64,000 bases of DNA from Laedolimicola ammoniilytica (GCF_025567165.1 NZ_JAOQKC010000004.1:1-64000); one strand, 5' to 3'; positions 1 through 8,848 are shown, counted from the stretch's first letter. Made by a program: numbers and translations. The notes: generated from the sequence alone by a model not told the origin.

Positions 1-21
1 TCTTGTAAAAGAATTCTGTCG

Positions 22-65
22 ATAACCGTTGACCTTTTAGTATAAAAGGCTGACGGTTATTTTTC
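22..65 (+). terminator. Rho-independent terminator
   Basis: ATAACCGT (22-29) pairs perfectly with ACGGTTAT (53-60), and CCTTTT/AAAAGG (33-38/44-49) forms an inner stem. A short T-run follows. It probably ends a gene lying to the left of the window and separates it from the HTH operon. Confidence 0.7.
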
Positions 66-129
66 TATACACTGTTTTATTTGACGCTTACAAAAAAACT
101 ATTAGTTTTTTAGAGAAAAAACTTATCGT

Positions 130-186
130 AACATTGACAACTATACTTGTCAATGTTATGATAATGATGACAAGAAAAGTTGTCAA
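130..186 (+). promoter_or_regulatory. Promoter with two matching operators for the HTH gene
   Basis: A sigma-A promoter TTGACA (134-139), 17 bp, TATGAT (157-162) is embedded in a perfect 11-bp inverted repeat with a 6-bp centre (130-140/147-157). A second inverted repeat, TGACAA-6-TTGTCA (168-185), has the same core and the same 6-bp centre, and starts 33 bp downstream of the first, on the same helix face. The layout suggests autorepression by the HTH protein that follows. The promoter and repeats are seen directly; the binding protein is inferred. Confidence 0.7.
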
Positions 187-208
187 ATACAAAGGAGAGC
201 TGAACATT

Positions 209-439
209 ATGCCGTTATTAAATCGATTGAAGGAATACCGCTCCCGGCTGAATCTGAATCAGACGGAGCTGGGGAAGAAGGCGGGGGTGTCCCGGCAGAC
301 GATCAGTCTGATTGAACGGGGCGATTATTCGCCATCGGTGACATTGGCTTTGAAGCTGGCGATGATTTGCGAGGTACAGGTAGAGGATATTTTCCGGTAT
401 AAGGAGGATGGGGAAGATGAAAGAGAAGAAAACGAATAG
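209..439 (+). CDS. Small XRE/Cro-type HTH transcriptional regulator
   Basis: This 76-residue protein is almost entirely one Cro/CI-type helix-turn-helix, with the recognition segment QTELGKKAGVSRQTISLIERG at about residues 20-40 split over two helices. It resembles the short YozG-like regulators of Firmicutes. The start at 209 is chosen because AAAGGAGAG lies just upstream; the frame stays open further up, but that part overlaps the promoter and operators. The protein ends in an acidic tail (EDGEDEREENE). The next gene begins inside its 3' end, so the two are translationally linked. It probably binds the paired TTGACAA/TTGTCAA operators upstream and controls itself and the membrane protein. 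Confidence 0.85.
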   Translation: MPLLNRLKEYRSRLNLNQTELGKKAGVSRQTISLIERGDYSPSVTLALKLAMICEVQVEDIFRYKEDGEDEREENE

Positions 440-1208
440 CTATAAAAATGGTCTGAAGATTATTGCGGTTGCGATGGTGATAGGAGGCATATTGGGTGGC
501 GTTTCCGGAGGCATTTATGAGGCAGCCAAAGCGTACGGAATCGGAATTGACATGGCGGGAATCACTGTGCTGATTCAAAGCGTGCTGGCACCGCTTCTGG
601 GAATTATTTTTGCAGGATCTGTGATTCTGGGGGAGACCAGTTACCGGAGGCTGAAAGCGACCTGTGAAAAGCAGCAGACAGCGGAGGATGAAGAATGCGA
701 TCGGCTGGAATATGAGGAAGAAAAAGAAGGGGCCTTTGGAATGAATGTAAGTGTGGTATCTCAGGTACTCAGTATTCTGGTTTTGACCTTCGGCTACTCT
801 ATGAAGTATATTACAAGCGACGGCCATGCATTTCGTTTCCTGGCAGCTTGCATCGTGTTTATCGCCTGCTTTATCTATGAGTATTTCTGGCAGATTCGTT
901 ATGTGAAGCTGCTTCAGAAGACCCATCCGGAGAAAAAGGGAGAACCGTCTTCACTGAAGTTTCAGGAGCAGTGGCTGGAGAGCTGCGATGAAGCGGAGAA
1001 AGAGATTATATACCAGAGTGCTTACAAGGCCTATATGACGGTGAATCGGACGATTCCGGTTCTGCTGGTGGGAACGATGGTAGCGAATTTGTATTTTGAT
1101 ACAGGGATGTTTGCAGTGGTAGTAGTATCCGTTATCTGGCTGCTGACGCAGTTTACATATTCGCATTACTGTATAAAGCTGAGAGAAGCGAGGGCGTTGG
1201 TCAGATAA
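417..1208 (+). CDS. DUF3169-like integral membrane protein
   Basis: About 263 residues. Hydrophobic stretches suggest six transmembrane helices in three pairs, near residues 12-35, 45-70, 110-150 and 205-245, with a charged loop (residues about 75-105, EEEKEG-rich) between the first and second pairs. Length, topology and position directly after a short HTH regulator fit the DUF3169 family, which is commonly found beside such regulators; its function is unknown. The start at 417 is preferred over 408 because AAGGAGG (401-407) touches the 408 codon but sits 9 bp before 417. It overlaps the HTH gene by 23 bp, so the pair forms one operon. Confidence 0.6.
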   Translation: MKEKKTNSYKNGLKIIAVAMVIGGILGGVSGGIYEAAKAYGIGIDMAGITVLIQSVLAPLLGIIFAGSVILGETSYRRLKATCEKQQTAEDEECDRLEYEEEKEGAFGMNVSVVSQVLSILVLTFGYSMKYITSDGHAFRFLAACIVFIACFIYEYFWQIRYVKLLQKTHPEKKGEPSSLKFQEQWLESCDEAEKEIIYQSAYKAYMTVNRTIPVLLVGTMVANLYFDTGMFAVVVVSVIWLLTQFTYSHYCIKLREARALVR

Positions 1209-1267
1209 AAGAAATCTCTTTCCCGAACACACATTTTGTGTTAGAATGGAATCCGAGGTTTGAATGT

Positions 1268-3937
1268 ATGGAAAAGAGAACGACAATCGGAATCCTGGCC
1301 CATGTGGACGCAGGAAAGACAACTTTGGCGGAAGCCATGCTTTACCGGTGCGGCGCCATTCGGAAGGCGGGCCGCGTGGATCATGGCGACGCCCATATGG
1401 ATACACACAGTCTGGAGCGGGCCAGAGGCATTACGATTTTTGCAAGCCAGGCGCAGCTTCAGCTGGGGGACTGGAAAGCGGCGCTCTTAGATACGCCGGG
1501 ACATGTGGACTTTTCGGCAGAGATGGAGCGTACCCTCTGGGTGCTGGATTACGCCATCCTGGTGATCAACGGCGCGGATGGCGTGCAGGCCCATGTGCGT
1601 ACCCTCTGGAAGCTTTTGCGGCAGTACCGGATTCCGGTTTTTCTATTTGTCAATAAAATGGATCAGCCCGGAACGGATCGAGCGGCGCTCCTGGCGGAAT
1701 TGAAGGACGCGCTGGACGGACGCTGTGTGGATTTTACGGCGGATCGGGCCAGGACGGATATCTGGGAAGATGTGGCGGTCTGTGACGAGGCGTTACTGGA
1801 GAAATTCCTGGAAGAGGGAACGCTGAGCGCGGAAAGTATTGCCCATCAGATAAAGAAGCGGCAACTTTACCCCTGTTATTTTGGTTCGGCTTTGAAGGAC
1901 GAAGGTGTGCAGGAGTTCCTGGATGACATGGCGCGCTATATGGAGCAGCCGATGTATCCGGCGGAATTCGGCGCCCGTGTATACAAAATTGGCCGGGATG
2001 AACAGGGAAATCGCTTAAGCTATCTGAAAGTGACAGGCGGTTCCCTGAAGGTAAAACAGCTCATTCGGGGCGAGACAGACGGCGAGAGCTGGGAGGAGAA
2101 GGCAGATCAGATTCGGCTATATTCCGGCGGCAGCTTCGAGGCTGTGCAGGAGGCACCCGCGGGTACGGTCTGTGCCGTGACAGGTCTTTCCAGAACTTGG
2201 GCTGGTGAAGGCATGGGAATGGAAGGAAGAGGCCCAGTTCCCGCACTGGAGCCGGTTCTGACGTATCAGCTTCTGCCTCCGGATGGCTGCAATCTTCAGG
2301 AACTTTTACAGAAGCTTCGCAGGCTGGAGGAAGAACTCCCGGAGCTCCATGTGGTCTGGCAGGAAGAACTCTCGGAGATTCACGTGCGGGTGATGGGCGA
2401 GGTACAGATTGAGATTTTGAAGAGCCTGATACAGGAGCGCTTTGGTGTTCCGGTGGAATTTGGCGCAGGCAGTATCGTATACAAAGAGACCATTGAAAAT
2501 GTGGTGGAGGGCGTGGGACATTTTGAGCCCTTGCGTCATTATGCGGAGGTACATTTGCTTCTGGAGCCGGGCGAGCGGGGAAGCGGCCTGGTGTTTGAGA
2601 GCCGGTGCAGTGAAGATGTGCTGGATCGGAACTGGCAGAGACTGATTCTGACACACCTGGCCGAGCGAAGCCATCCGGGCGTGCTGACAGGCTCTGAGAT
2701 CACCGATATGAAGATTTCGCTGGTGGCGGGTCGTGCCCATGCCAAGCATACGGAAGGCGGCGATTTCCGCCAGGCCACCTACCGGGCGGTGCGGCAGGGA
2801 CTGAAGCAGGCGAAAAGCGTACTTCTGGAGCCTTTCTATGAGTTCCGGCTGACGATTCCGGCGGATAAGCTGGGACGGGCCATGACGGATATTCAGAAGA
2901 TGACTGGTACTTTCTCCGAGCCGGAAAATGAGAACGGCCAGATGGTATTAAAGGGGAGTGCGCCGGTATCACAGATGCAGGGATATGCGGCGGAGGTAAC
3001 TGCCTACACCCGGGGACTGGGACATCTGTCCTGTGCCCTGAAGGGTTACGGCCCTTGCGCAAATGCGGACGAGGTGATCGCGGCCATGGGCTATGATTCC
3101 GAGGCGGATATTCTGAATCCCACCGGTTCAGTATTCTGCGCCCACGGCGCGGGCTTTTATGTGCCCTGGAACCAGGTCTTTTCCTATATGCAGGTGGATG
3201 GTGTGCTGCGGCCAAAGAAAGAGCCGAAGGAAGCGGGACTTGAGACAGCCAGAAGAAGCCAGTCGTCTCTGGGCGCGGTGGATCCGAAGGAACTGGATGC
3301 GATCTTCGAGCGGACCTACGGCCCGATCCGGCGGGATCGCCAGGGCGTGGGCCGTGTGGAGCGCAGCTTCCGGAAGGAGCCGGAGGATACCGGAAAACGG
3401 GAAATTAAGCTTCGCAAGAAGGAAAAGGAATACCTTCTGGTGGATGGATACAACATCATTTTCGCCTGGGAGGACTTGAAAGCTCTGTCAGAGATTAACA
3501 TGGAAGCTGCCAGAGGAAAACTCATGGACATCCTGAGCAATCTGCAGGGTGCTCTGGGCTGCACCCTGATTCTGGTCTTCGATGCCTATCGGGTCGAGGG
3601 TGGCACGAGGGAGATCTTCAAGTATCACAACATTCATGTGGTGTATACAAAAGAAGCCGAGACGGCAGACCAGTATATTGAGAAGACGGTTCACGAGCTG
3701 GGACGGAAGTATCAGGTGACGGTAGCCACCTCAGACGGCCTGGAGCAGGTGATTATCATGGGCCAGGGAGCCAGCCGACTTTCTGCGTCAGGCCTACGGG
3801 AACTGGTGGAGGTGACCGGAAGCGAGCTTCGGGAGACCATGGAGCAGAAGCCGGCAGGTGGCAAAAACTACCTGTTTGAAAATCTGTCCGATGAGGTACG
3901 CGGCTGGATAGAGGAAATTTTGTCTGCAGAGGAATGA
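1268..3937 (+). CDS. TetM/EF-G-like translational GTPase fused to a YacP/NYN nuclease domain
   Basis: The 889-residue protein has a complete translation-factor GTPase module: G1 AHVDAGKT (about residue 11), G2 RGIT, G3 DTPGHVDF and G4 NKMD. Domains II-V follow in the order of tetracycline ribosomal-protection proteins. Those proteins are usually about 640 residues; here about 250 more follow. From residue about 720 (LLVDGYNIIF, then LVFDAYRV, TADQYIEKTV and VATSDGLEQ) this extension matches the YacP-like NYN domain. B. subtilis YacP (Rae1) is an mRNA endonuclease acting in the ribosomal A site. Both halves would therefore act at the A site. The GTG at 1238 is in frame but lacks an SD; ATG 1268 has GAGG 9 bp upstream. 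Resistance is not implied; a housekeeping ribosome-rescue or decay role is as likely. Confidence 0.85.
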   Translation: MEKRTTIGILAHVDAGKTTLAEAMLYRCGAIRKAGRVDHGDAHMDTHSLERARGITIFASQAQLQLGDWKAALLDTPGHVDFSAEMERTLWVLDYAILVINGADGVQAHVRTLWKLLRQYRIPVFLFVNKMDQPGTDRAALLAELKDALDGRCVDFTADRARTDIWEDVAVCDEALLEKFLEEGTLSAESIAHQIKKRQLYPCYFGSALKDEGVQEFLDDMARYMEQPMYPAEFGARVYKIGRDEQGNRLSYLKVTGGSLKVKQLIRGETDGESWEEKADQIRLYSGGSFEAVQEAPAGTVCAVTGLSRTWAGEGMGMEGRGPVPALEPVLTYQLLPPDGCNLQELLQKLRRLEEELPELHVVWQEELSEIHVRVMGEVQIEILKSLIQERFGVPVEFGAGSIVYKETIENVVEGVGHFEPLRHYAEVHLLLEPGERGSGLVFESRCSEDVLDRNWQRLILTHLAERSHPGVLTGSEITDMKISLVAGRAHAKHTEGGDFRQATYRAVRQGLKQAKSVLLEPFYEFRLTIPADKLGRAMTDIQKMTGTFSEPENENGQMVLKGSAPVSQMQGYAAEVTAYTRGLGHLSCALKGYGPCANADEVIAAMGYDSEADILNPTGSVFCAHGAGFYVPWNQVFSYMQVDGVLRPKKEPKEAGLETARRSQSSLGAVDPKELDAIFERTYGPIRRDRQGVGRVERSFRKEPEDTGKREIKLRKKEKEYLLVDGYNIIFAWEDLKALSEINMEAARGKLMDILSNLQGALGCTLILVFDAYRVEGGTREIFKYHNIHVVYTKEAETADQYIEKTVHELGRKYQVTVATSDGLEQVIIMGQGASRLSASGLRELVEVTGSELRETMEQKPAGGKNYLFENLSDEVRGWIEEILSAEE

Positions 3938-3999
3938 TATTCAGCGGAAGAAAAACAGAGTATCCTAAGAGAAAATCAGATTCAGGAGTGAATTTTTAC

Positions 4000-5163
4000 A
4001 TGAATAAAAAAGAAATTGCGGAAATCAAAAAGCAGTTTACGCCCCAGAACTGTGCGCTGACCAGACTCTGCGCCTGTTATGTGGACGGCGAGAAGAATAA
4101 AAAAAGTGAGATGAAGGAAGCCTTTCTCTCCCAGTCGGAGGAGGAGTGCTTTAAGTATTTTGAGATTTTTCGGAAGAGCCTGTCCGGCACGGTGGGAAAG
4201 AACCTGGTCAATCTGGAATTCCCGCTGGACGCGGAGATGGAAGGTGGGCAGCAGGAATTTTTGCTGAAGCTTCGTGACAGTAAGCTGAAAGACGACGTGC
4301 TTCTGGAGCAGTTTTATGATAAAATCATAGAGACTTATGAATATGGCGAGAATTATCTGATTCTGCTGGTACACGGCATGTACGATGTGCCGGGCAAGGC
4401 CTCAGATAATGAGGAGATGTTTGATGCTTCCGACGAGGTATATGAATATCTGCTCTGCACCATTTGTCCGGTGAACCTGTCCAAGGCGGGCTTAAGCTAC
4501 GATGCGGAGAGCAATCGTTTCGCTTCCCGTGTCCGGGACTGGCTGGTGGAGCTGCCCATGGCAGGCTTTCTGTTTCCGGCCTTTCAGGATCGGAGCACGG
4601 ATTTACATAGTATGCTTTACTATTCCAAGAACGCGGAGGAACTGAAGGATGATTTCGTGGAAGGCATGTTCGGCTGCGGTACGCCGCTGACAGCGGCAGA
4701 CCAGAAGGACACCTTCAATGCCATGATTGAAGAGACTTTGGGTGAAGAATGCGACTACGTGGCAGTCCGCAATATCCACGAGAAGCTGTATGAGATGGCT
4801 GAGGAGAAAAAGGATGAGCCAGAGCCTCTGGTGCTGAGCAAGGCTGAAGTGAAACACCTTTTTGCCGAGAGCGGCGTGGAAGCAGAGAAGATGGAAGAGC
4901 TCGAGGAGCGCTATGAGGAATCTTCCGGAGCAAATACGGAGTTCCTGGCATCCAATGTAATGAATACCAGAAAATTTGAAATCAAGGCTCCGGATGTGGT
5001 GATTCAGGTGAATCCGGAGCGCACGGATCTGGTGGAGACCCGTATCATCGACGGCAGACAGTGCCTGGTGATTCCGGTGGACGACCGTGTGGAAGTAAAT
5101 GGAATTTCGGTTCGCACCATGCGCAGCAGCTGTGGCGGACAGATGAGTGAAGGAGAGGAATAG
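4000..5163 (+). CDS. DUF4317 family protein
   Basis: A 387-residue soluble protein that begins MNKKEIAEIKKQF and reads like the DUF4317 family of Clostridia, whose function is unknown. There is no signal peptide or membrane segment. It is acidic, with a helical, EE-rich part around residues 265-315 and a C-terminal beta-rich part ending near a conserved-looking RQCLVIPVDD. The start at 4000 has AGGAGTG 9 bp upstream; the open frame reaches back to 3934, but that portion lacks an SD and overlaps the GTPase stop. It is 2 bp from the Gre-factor gene and probably shares its transcript. Confidence 0.75.
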   Translation: MNKKEIAEIKKQFTPQNCALTRLCACYVDGEKNKKSEMKEAFLSQSEEECFKYFEIFRKSLSGTVGKNLVNLEFPLDAEMEGGQQEFLLKLRDSKLKDDVLLEQFYDKIIETYEYGENYLILLVHGMYDVPGKASDNEEMFDASDEVYEYLLCTICPVNLSKAGLSYDAESNRFASRVRDWLVELPMAGFLFPAFQDRSTDLHSMLYYSKNAEELKDDFVEGMFGCGTPLTAADQKDTFNAMIEETLGEECDYVAVRNIHEKLYEMAEEKKDEPEPLVLSKAEVKHLFAESGVEAEKMEELEERYEESSGANTEFLASNVMNTRKFEIKAPDVVIQVNPERTDLVETRIIDGRQCLVIPVDDRVEVNGISVRTMRSSCGGQMSEGEE

Positions 5164-5165
5164 GC

Positions 5166-5663
5166 ATGCGGGAACAGCTGACGAAGCAGGATGTGGAAAA
5201 AATTCAGCAGGAAATCGAGCACCGGAAGCTGGTGGTCCGGAAAGAGGCCATCGAAGCGGTCAAGGAAGCCCGGGCGCATGGAGACCTGAGCGAAAATTTC
5301 GAATATTACGCGGCCAAGAAGGACAAAAATCAGAATGAAAGCCGGATCCGCTATCTGGAGAGAATGCTGCGGACCGCGAAAGTGGTGGAGGACCATTCCA
5401 AGGCAGACGAGGTCGGCATGGATACCAAGGTTCTGCTCTACTACGAGGATGAGGACGAGACCGAAGAGGTCAAGATCGTCACATCCATCCGGGGCAATTC
5501 TCTGGAAGGCCGCATCAGTATCGAGTCGCCACTGGGCAAAGCCCTGCTGGGCCATAAAGTCGGCGATCGGGTCCACGTACAGGTGGGAAATGGCGGCTAC
5601 GACGTGGAGATCCGCGCCATCGACAAGGACGGCGGCGAAGAGGAAAGTATCAGGAAATTCTAA
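5166..5663 (+). CDS. GreA/GreB-family transcript cleavage factor
   Basis: A 165-residue protein with the Gre layout: an N-terminal antiparallel coiled coil (about residues 1-75) and a C-terminal FKBP-like globular domain. The coil tip carries GDLSENFEYYAAK at about residues 39-51, including the acidic residues that Gre factors use to coordinate magnesium in the RNA polymerase secondary channel. Family members usually read GDLSENAEYxAAK, so F and Y are small variants. The C-terminal domain includes SPLGKALLGHKVGD, typical of GreA. It sits 2 bp after DUF4317. Length is near the usual 158. A second, canonical greA may exist elsewhere, so this copy may be a paralogue. Confidence 0.85.
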   Translation: MREQLTKQDVEKIQQEIEHRKLVVRKEAIEAVKEARAHGDLSENFEYYAAKKDKNQNESRIRYLERMLRTAKVVEDHSKADEVGMDTKVLLYYEDEDETEEVKIVTSIRGNSLEGRISIESPLGKALLGHKVGDRVHVQVGNGGYDVEIRAIDKDGGEEESIRKF

Positions 5664-5705
5664 AGGTCCGCACCAGATAAATACAAAGAAAAACGGGGAA
5701 ATGTT

Positions 5706-6569
5706 ATGAATACGACGACCATGGTTCCATTTGTCAAATGGGCCGGCGGCAAGCGGCAGATGCTGGAGCAGCTCTATATCCGTATGCCGGATACTTACAA
5801 TGCATATTACGAGCCCTTCGTGGGCGGCGGGGCGCTGGTGCTGTCCCTGGCGCCGGAGGGAGCCCACATCAACGATATCAATCAGGAGCTGGTTCACACC
5901 TACACCGAGATCCGCGACCATCTGGACGCGATTCTGGAGAAGCTGATGGAGCTTGACAAGGTCACCTGCACCCGGGAATTCTATTACGACATGCGAAGCA
6001 GCTATAATGAAAAGCGCTTGAGCCATTCTTACGACACAGAGATGGCAGCCCTGTTCATTTATCTGAATAAACACTGCTTCAATGGCCTCTACCGGGTCAA
6101 CACAAAGGGAGAGTTTAACGTCCCTTGGAACCAGAAGCAGTCGGTCCGCTCCATGGATATGGAGAATATCAAGGCTATTTCTGCTTATCTGAAGTCAGTG
6201 ACCATCACCTGCCAGGATTTCGAGCAGGCTCTTACAGAGGCAAAAGCGGGCGATTTCGTCTATTTTGACAGCCCCTATGCGCCCCTGAATCCCACATCCT
6301 TTGATTCCTACACCAAGGAAGGATTTACCGAGGAAGAGCATCGCAGACTGGCTGCTTTGTTCCGGAGATTGACGGAAAAAGGCGTGTCCTGTATGCTGAC
6401 CAACCACAACACGGAGCTGATTCAGGAGCTGTACGAGGGTTTCCTGATCGAAGAGATCGACGTGCGCCGCGCCATCAATTCTGACCCGAAGAAGCGCCGG
6501 GGCAAGGAAGTTATTATTCGAAACTACGGGGAAGCCATCAAGCCGAAGCGCAGAACCCGGAAGAAATGA
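5706..6569 (+). CDS. Dam-like DNA adenine N6-methyltransferase (orphan)
   Basis: 287 residues in the D12 class (Dam/DpnM) layout. The AdoMet-binding motif VKWAGGKRQ is at residues about 9-17, YYEPFVGGGAL at about 36-46, and the catalytic motif IV is at about residues 190-195. Motif IV reads DSPY rather than the usual DPPY. Flanking features (KHCFNGLYRVN, FNVPWN, then PLNPTSFDSYTKEGF after motif IV) match GATC-type methylases. No restriction endonuclease gene adjoins, so it looks like a solitary housekeeping or regulatory methylase. The C-terminus is very basic (KPKRRTRKK). Specificity for GATC is inferred from family resemblance. Confidence 0.85.
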   Translation: MNTTTMVPFVKWAGGKRQMLEQLYIRMPDTYNAYYEPFVGGGALVLSLAPEGAHINDINQELVHTYTEIRDHLDAILEKLMELDKVTCTREFYYDMRSSYNEKRLSHSYDTEMAALFIYLNKHCFNGLYRVNTKGEFNVPWNQKQSVRSMDMENIKAISAYLKSVTITCQDFEQALTEAKAGDFVYFDSPYAPLNPTSFDSYTKEGFTEEEHRRLAALFRRLTEKGVSCMLTNHNTELIQELYEGFLIEEIDVRRAINSDPKKRRGKEVIIRNYGEAIKPKRRTRKK

Positions 6570-6669
6570 GAAAAGGGGTGCGGCACTGCGCCTTGTCAAG
6601 CAGTCCGGCTTCTGGTAAAATAGTAAGAAATGATGCCGTGACAGGTTATCGGAAAGAGGGACATAGGTT

Positions 6670-7479
6670 ATGAGTACAGATAATCGATTGATGATAAAAA
6701 ATTTACAGAAACTGGAGCATTTTTATGTTCTGATTTCCAAGGCAACGAATCTGCCTTATGCAGAGTGTGATGCGGAGACCTTTGACGATCAGGTGGCAAT
6801 TTTTGAACATGAACAGGACGCGAAGGATTACGCGGAGAAGCTGGAGGAACAGCAGTATCCGACAGTGGTGACAGAGATTGTAAAGGATAAGATGTCCGCT
6901 TTTTATACCGGCCTTTACCTGACCGGAATCAACCGGGTGGCCTTCCACAATGGTTCCGGCTTCTGCTATCTGGATCTGAGCAGTGTGGTAACCGTGAAAA
7001 AGCCGGAGCAGAAGGACAATATGCCGCCGGTGATGAACGATTCCCTGCAGTTGACGGCTGTATATTTTTTACAGGAACTGAGACGGTCAAATCAGAATAC
7101 GCCGGATCCGGAGCGGACCGCCCGTTTACGGGAGATGGAGCAGGAGCTGATCGCAAATCTGAAGCGTTCCCGTTTTGTGCTGGCAATTGATATTACCGAT
7201 GTGAAGGGACCGCTGGATCTGACCAAGCCGAACCCGGATGTAAAGGTTCCCTATCTGAAGAATCCGGCAGGCGACATCATCCAGCCGATTTTCTCAGACC
7301 TGTGGGAGTTTGAAAAATTCCGCCAGAAGAATCCCCGGAAGCTGCAGGCGCTGGCCGCGCCTTTCCAGAAGCTGGTTCCGCCGCTGATTCAGAATGCCAA
7401 GGGCTTCGCACTGAACCCGGCAGGCTTCAATCTGCTGCTGCAGAGGGACAAGGTGGAAGCGCTGGCGAAACAGCAGTAA
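6670..7479 (+). CDS. SseB-family protein
   Basis: A 269-residue soluble protein with no signal peptide or membrane helix. The segments FYVLISKATNLPYAE and, near the middle, RFVLAIDITDV followed by VPYLKNPAGDIIQPIFSD (about residues 195-215) resemble the N-terminal domain of SseB-like proteins, where a 'fixed-value and settings' beta-strand pattern is typical. The C-terminus carries GFALNPAGFNLLLQ, also common in that family. Function is not established for the chromosomal, non-secretion-system members. It stands alone, 100 bp after the methylase, and ends at a hairpin terminator facing ychF. Confidence 0.6.
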   Translation: MSTDNRLMIKNLQKLEHFYVLISKATNLPYAECDAETFDDQVAIFEHEQDAKDYAEKLEEQQYPTVVTEIVKDKMSAFYTGLYLTGINRVAFHNGSGFCYLDLSSVVTVKKPEQKDNMPPVMNDSLQLTAVYFLQELRRSNQNTPDPERTARLREMEQELIANLKRSRFVLAIDITDVKGPLDLTKPNPDVKVPYLKNPAGDIIQPIFSDLWEFEKFRQKNPRKLQALAAPFQKLVPPLIQNAKGFALNPAGFNLLLQRDKVEALAKQQ

Positions 7480-7520
7480 TCATTTCAGAGTGCGTAGAAC
7501 GCATAAACGAGTATGCAAAC

Positions 7521-7558
7521 GAAAGGGAGCAGCCATATCATCATGGCCGCTCCCTTTC
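7521..7558. terminator. Bidirectional hairpin terminator between convergent genes
   Basis: GAAAGGGAGC (7521-7530) pairs perfectly with GCTCCCTTTC (7549-7558), with an inner GCCAT/ATGGC stem. It lies between the SseB-like gene and ychF and can serve both strands, although the flanking T-runs are short. Confidence 0.7.
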
Positions 7559-7588
7559 ATTTGCCTTCGAAATGATTAATAAACTTAT

Positions 7589-8686
7589 TTATACATTAAA
7601 ACGGAACAGAATTACGTCGCCGTCCTTCACCACATAATCCTTACCCTCCAGACCTACCAGGCCCTTCTCCTTGGCTGCGGAGTAGCTGCCGCAGTCCAGC
7701 AGATCCTGATAGTTTACCACCTCGGCACGGATAAAGCCACGCTCGAAGTCAGAATGAATCTTGCCGGCTGCCTGGGGCGCCTTGGTGCCCCGGGTAATGG
7801 TCCATGCGCGGGTTTCGGTTTCTCCGGCAGTCAGGTAACTGATCAGGCCCAGCAAGTGATAGCTTGCGCGGATCAGCTTGTCCAGACCGGATTCTTTTAA
7901 TCCCAGATCTTCCAGGAACATGGCCTTTTCATCGTCATCCAGTTCAGAAATTTCTTCTTCAATCTGAGCGCAGATAACGAATACTTCGCTGCCATTCTCA
8001 GCTGCGTACTTTCGAACGGCTTCCACATGGGGATTGGACGCGCCGTCGTCGGCCAGATCGTCCTCGCCTACATTGGCTGCGAAGATCACCGGCTTGTAGG
8101 TTAGCAGGTTATAGCTGTTGAGCCATACCTGTTCATCCTCGTCGTCAGTGGTGAAGCCGGACGCCATTTTTCCATCCTCCAGCCAGGCCTTCAGGCGGTT
8201 CAGAAGTTCCAGCTCCTTAGCCAGCGCCTTGTCATTGCGGGCGCCGCGGACCGTCTTGGAGATACGGCGTTCCAGAATCTCCAGATCGGAGAAAATCAGT
8301 TCCAGATTAATCGTCTCAATGTCGCGGATGGGATCCACACTGCCGTCTACATGGATGACATTGGGATCCTCAAAGCAGCGGACTACATGTACGATAGCGT
8401 CTACTTCGCGGATATTGGCCAGAAACTGATTGCCCAGGCCCTCGCCCTTGGACGCGCCCTTTACCAGTCCGGCGATGTCCACGAACTCAATGACAGCCGG
8501 AGTTACTTTAGCAGAATGGTACATATCTGCCAGCAGTCCCAGACGGGCGTCCGGTACTGCAACCACGCCCACATTGGGATCAATGGTACAGAATGGGTAG
8601 TTGGCGGATTCTGCGCCAGCCTTAGTCAGGGAATTAAACAGGGTACTCTTGCCGACATTCGGCAGACCCACAATACCTAATTTCAT
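7589..8686 (-). CDS. ychF: YchF/OLA1 ATPase of the Obg-related family
   Basis: 365 residues beginning MKLGIVGLPNVGKSTLFNSLTKA. It has the P-loop GLPNVGKS (about residues 7-14), G3 DIAGLV, and a final TGS domain containing AWTITRGTKAPQAAGKIHSDFERGFI split around residues 300-325. The NKxD motif is replaced by the NxxE type typical of YchF, which prefers ATP to GTP. YchF binds ribosomes and is linked to stress and redox responses. The length matches the family (about 363). It is transcribed alone on the minus strand from a clear sigma-A promoter and is divergent from dedA. Confidence 0.95.
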   Translation of the reverse strand: MKLGIVGLPNVGKSTLFNSLTKAGAESANYPFCTIDPNVGVVAVPDARLGLLADMYHSAKVTPAVIEFVDIAGLVKGASKGEGLGNQFLANIREVDAIVHVVRCFEDPNVIHVDGSVDPIRDIETINLELIFSDLEILERRISKTVRGARNDKALAKELELLNRLKAWLEDGKMASGFTTDDEDEQVWLNSYNLLTYKPVIFAANVGEDDLADDGASNPHVEAVRKYAAENGSEVFVICAQIEEEISELDDDEKAMFLEDLGLKESGLDKLIRASYHLLGLISYLTAGETETRAWTITRGTKAPQAAGKIHSDFERGFIRAEVVNYQDLLDCGSYSAAKEKGLVGLEGKDYVVKDGDVILFRFNV

Positions 8687-8736
8687 TTTATCTATATCCT
8701 CCTTAACACGTTCTTCTCTTCAAACATTCACAGTAT

Positions 8737-8765
8737 ACTATAGCATACCCGGATGAAAATGTAAA
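8737..8765 (-). promoter_or_regulatory. Promoter of ychF
   Basis: On the minus strand, TTTACA (8760-8765) and TATAGT (8737-8742) are separated by exactly 17 bp, about 50 bp before the ychF start. AAGGAGG just ahead of the ATG provides the ribosome binding site. Confidence 0.7.
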
Positions 8766-8848
8766 TTCTCAGATTAAAATAGCCTAAATAGGTTTCAATG
8801 CGCATAAAATAGGCCAAGAAAGCGATTTTACATGCGGGAGGAAACACC

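Noticed and set aside
1268..3937. Tetracycline resistance gene
   Set aside because: The GTPase half resembles TetM, but the long nuclease extension, the chromosomal housekeeping neighbours and the lack of mobile-element signs speak against an acquired resistance gene. Only the fold is claimed.
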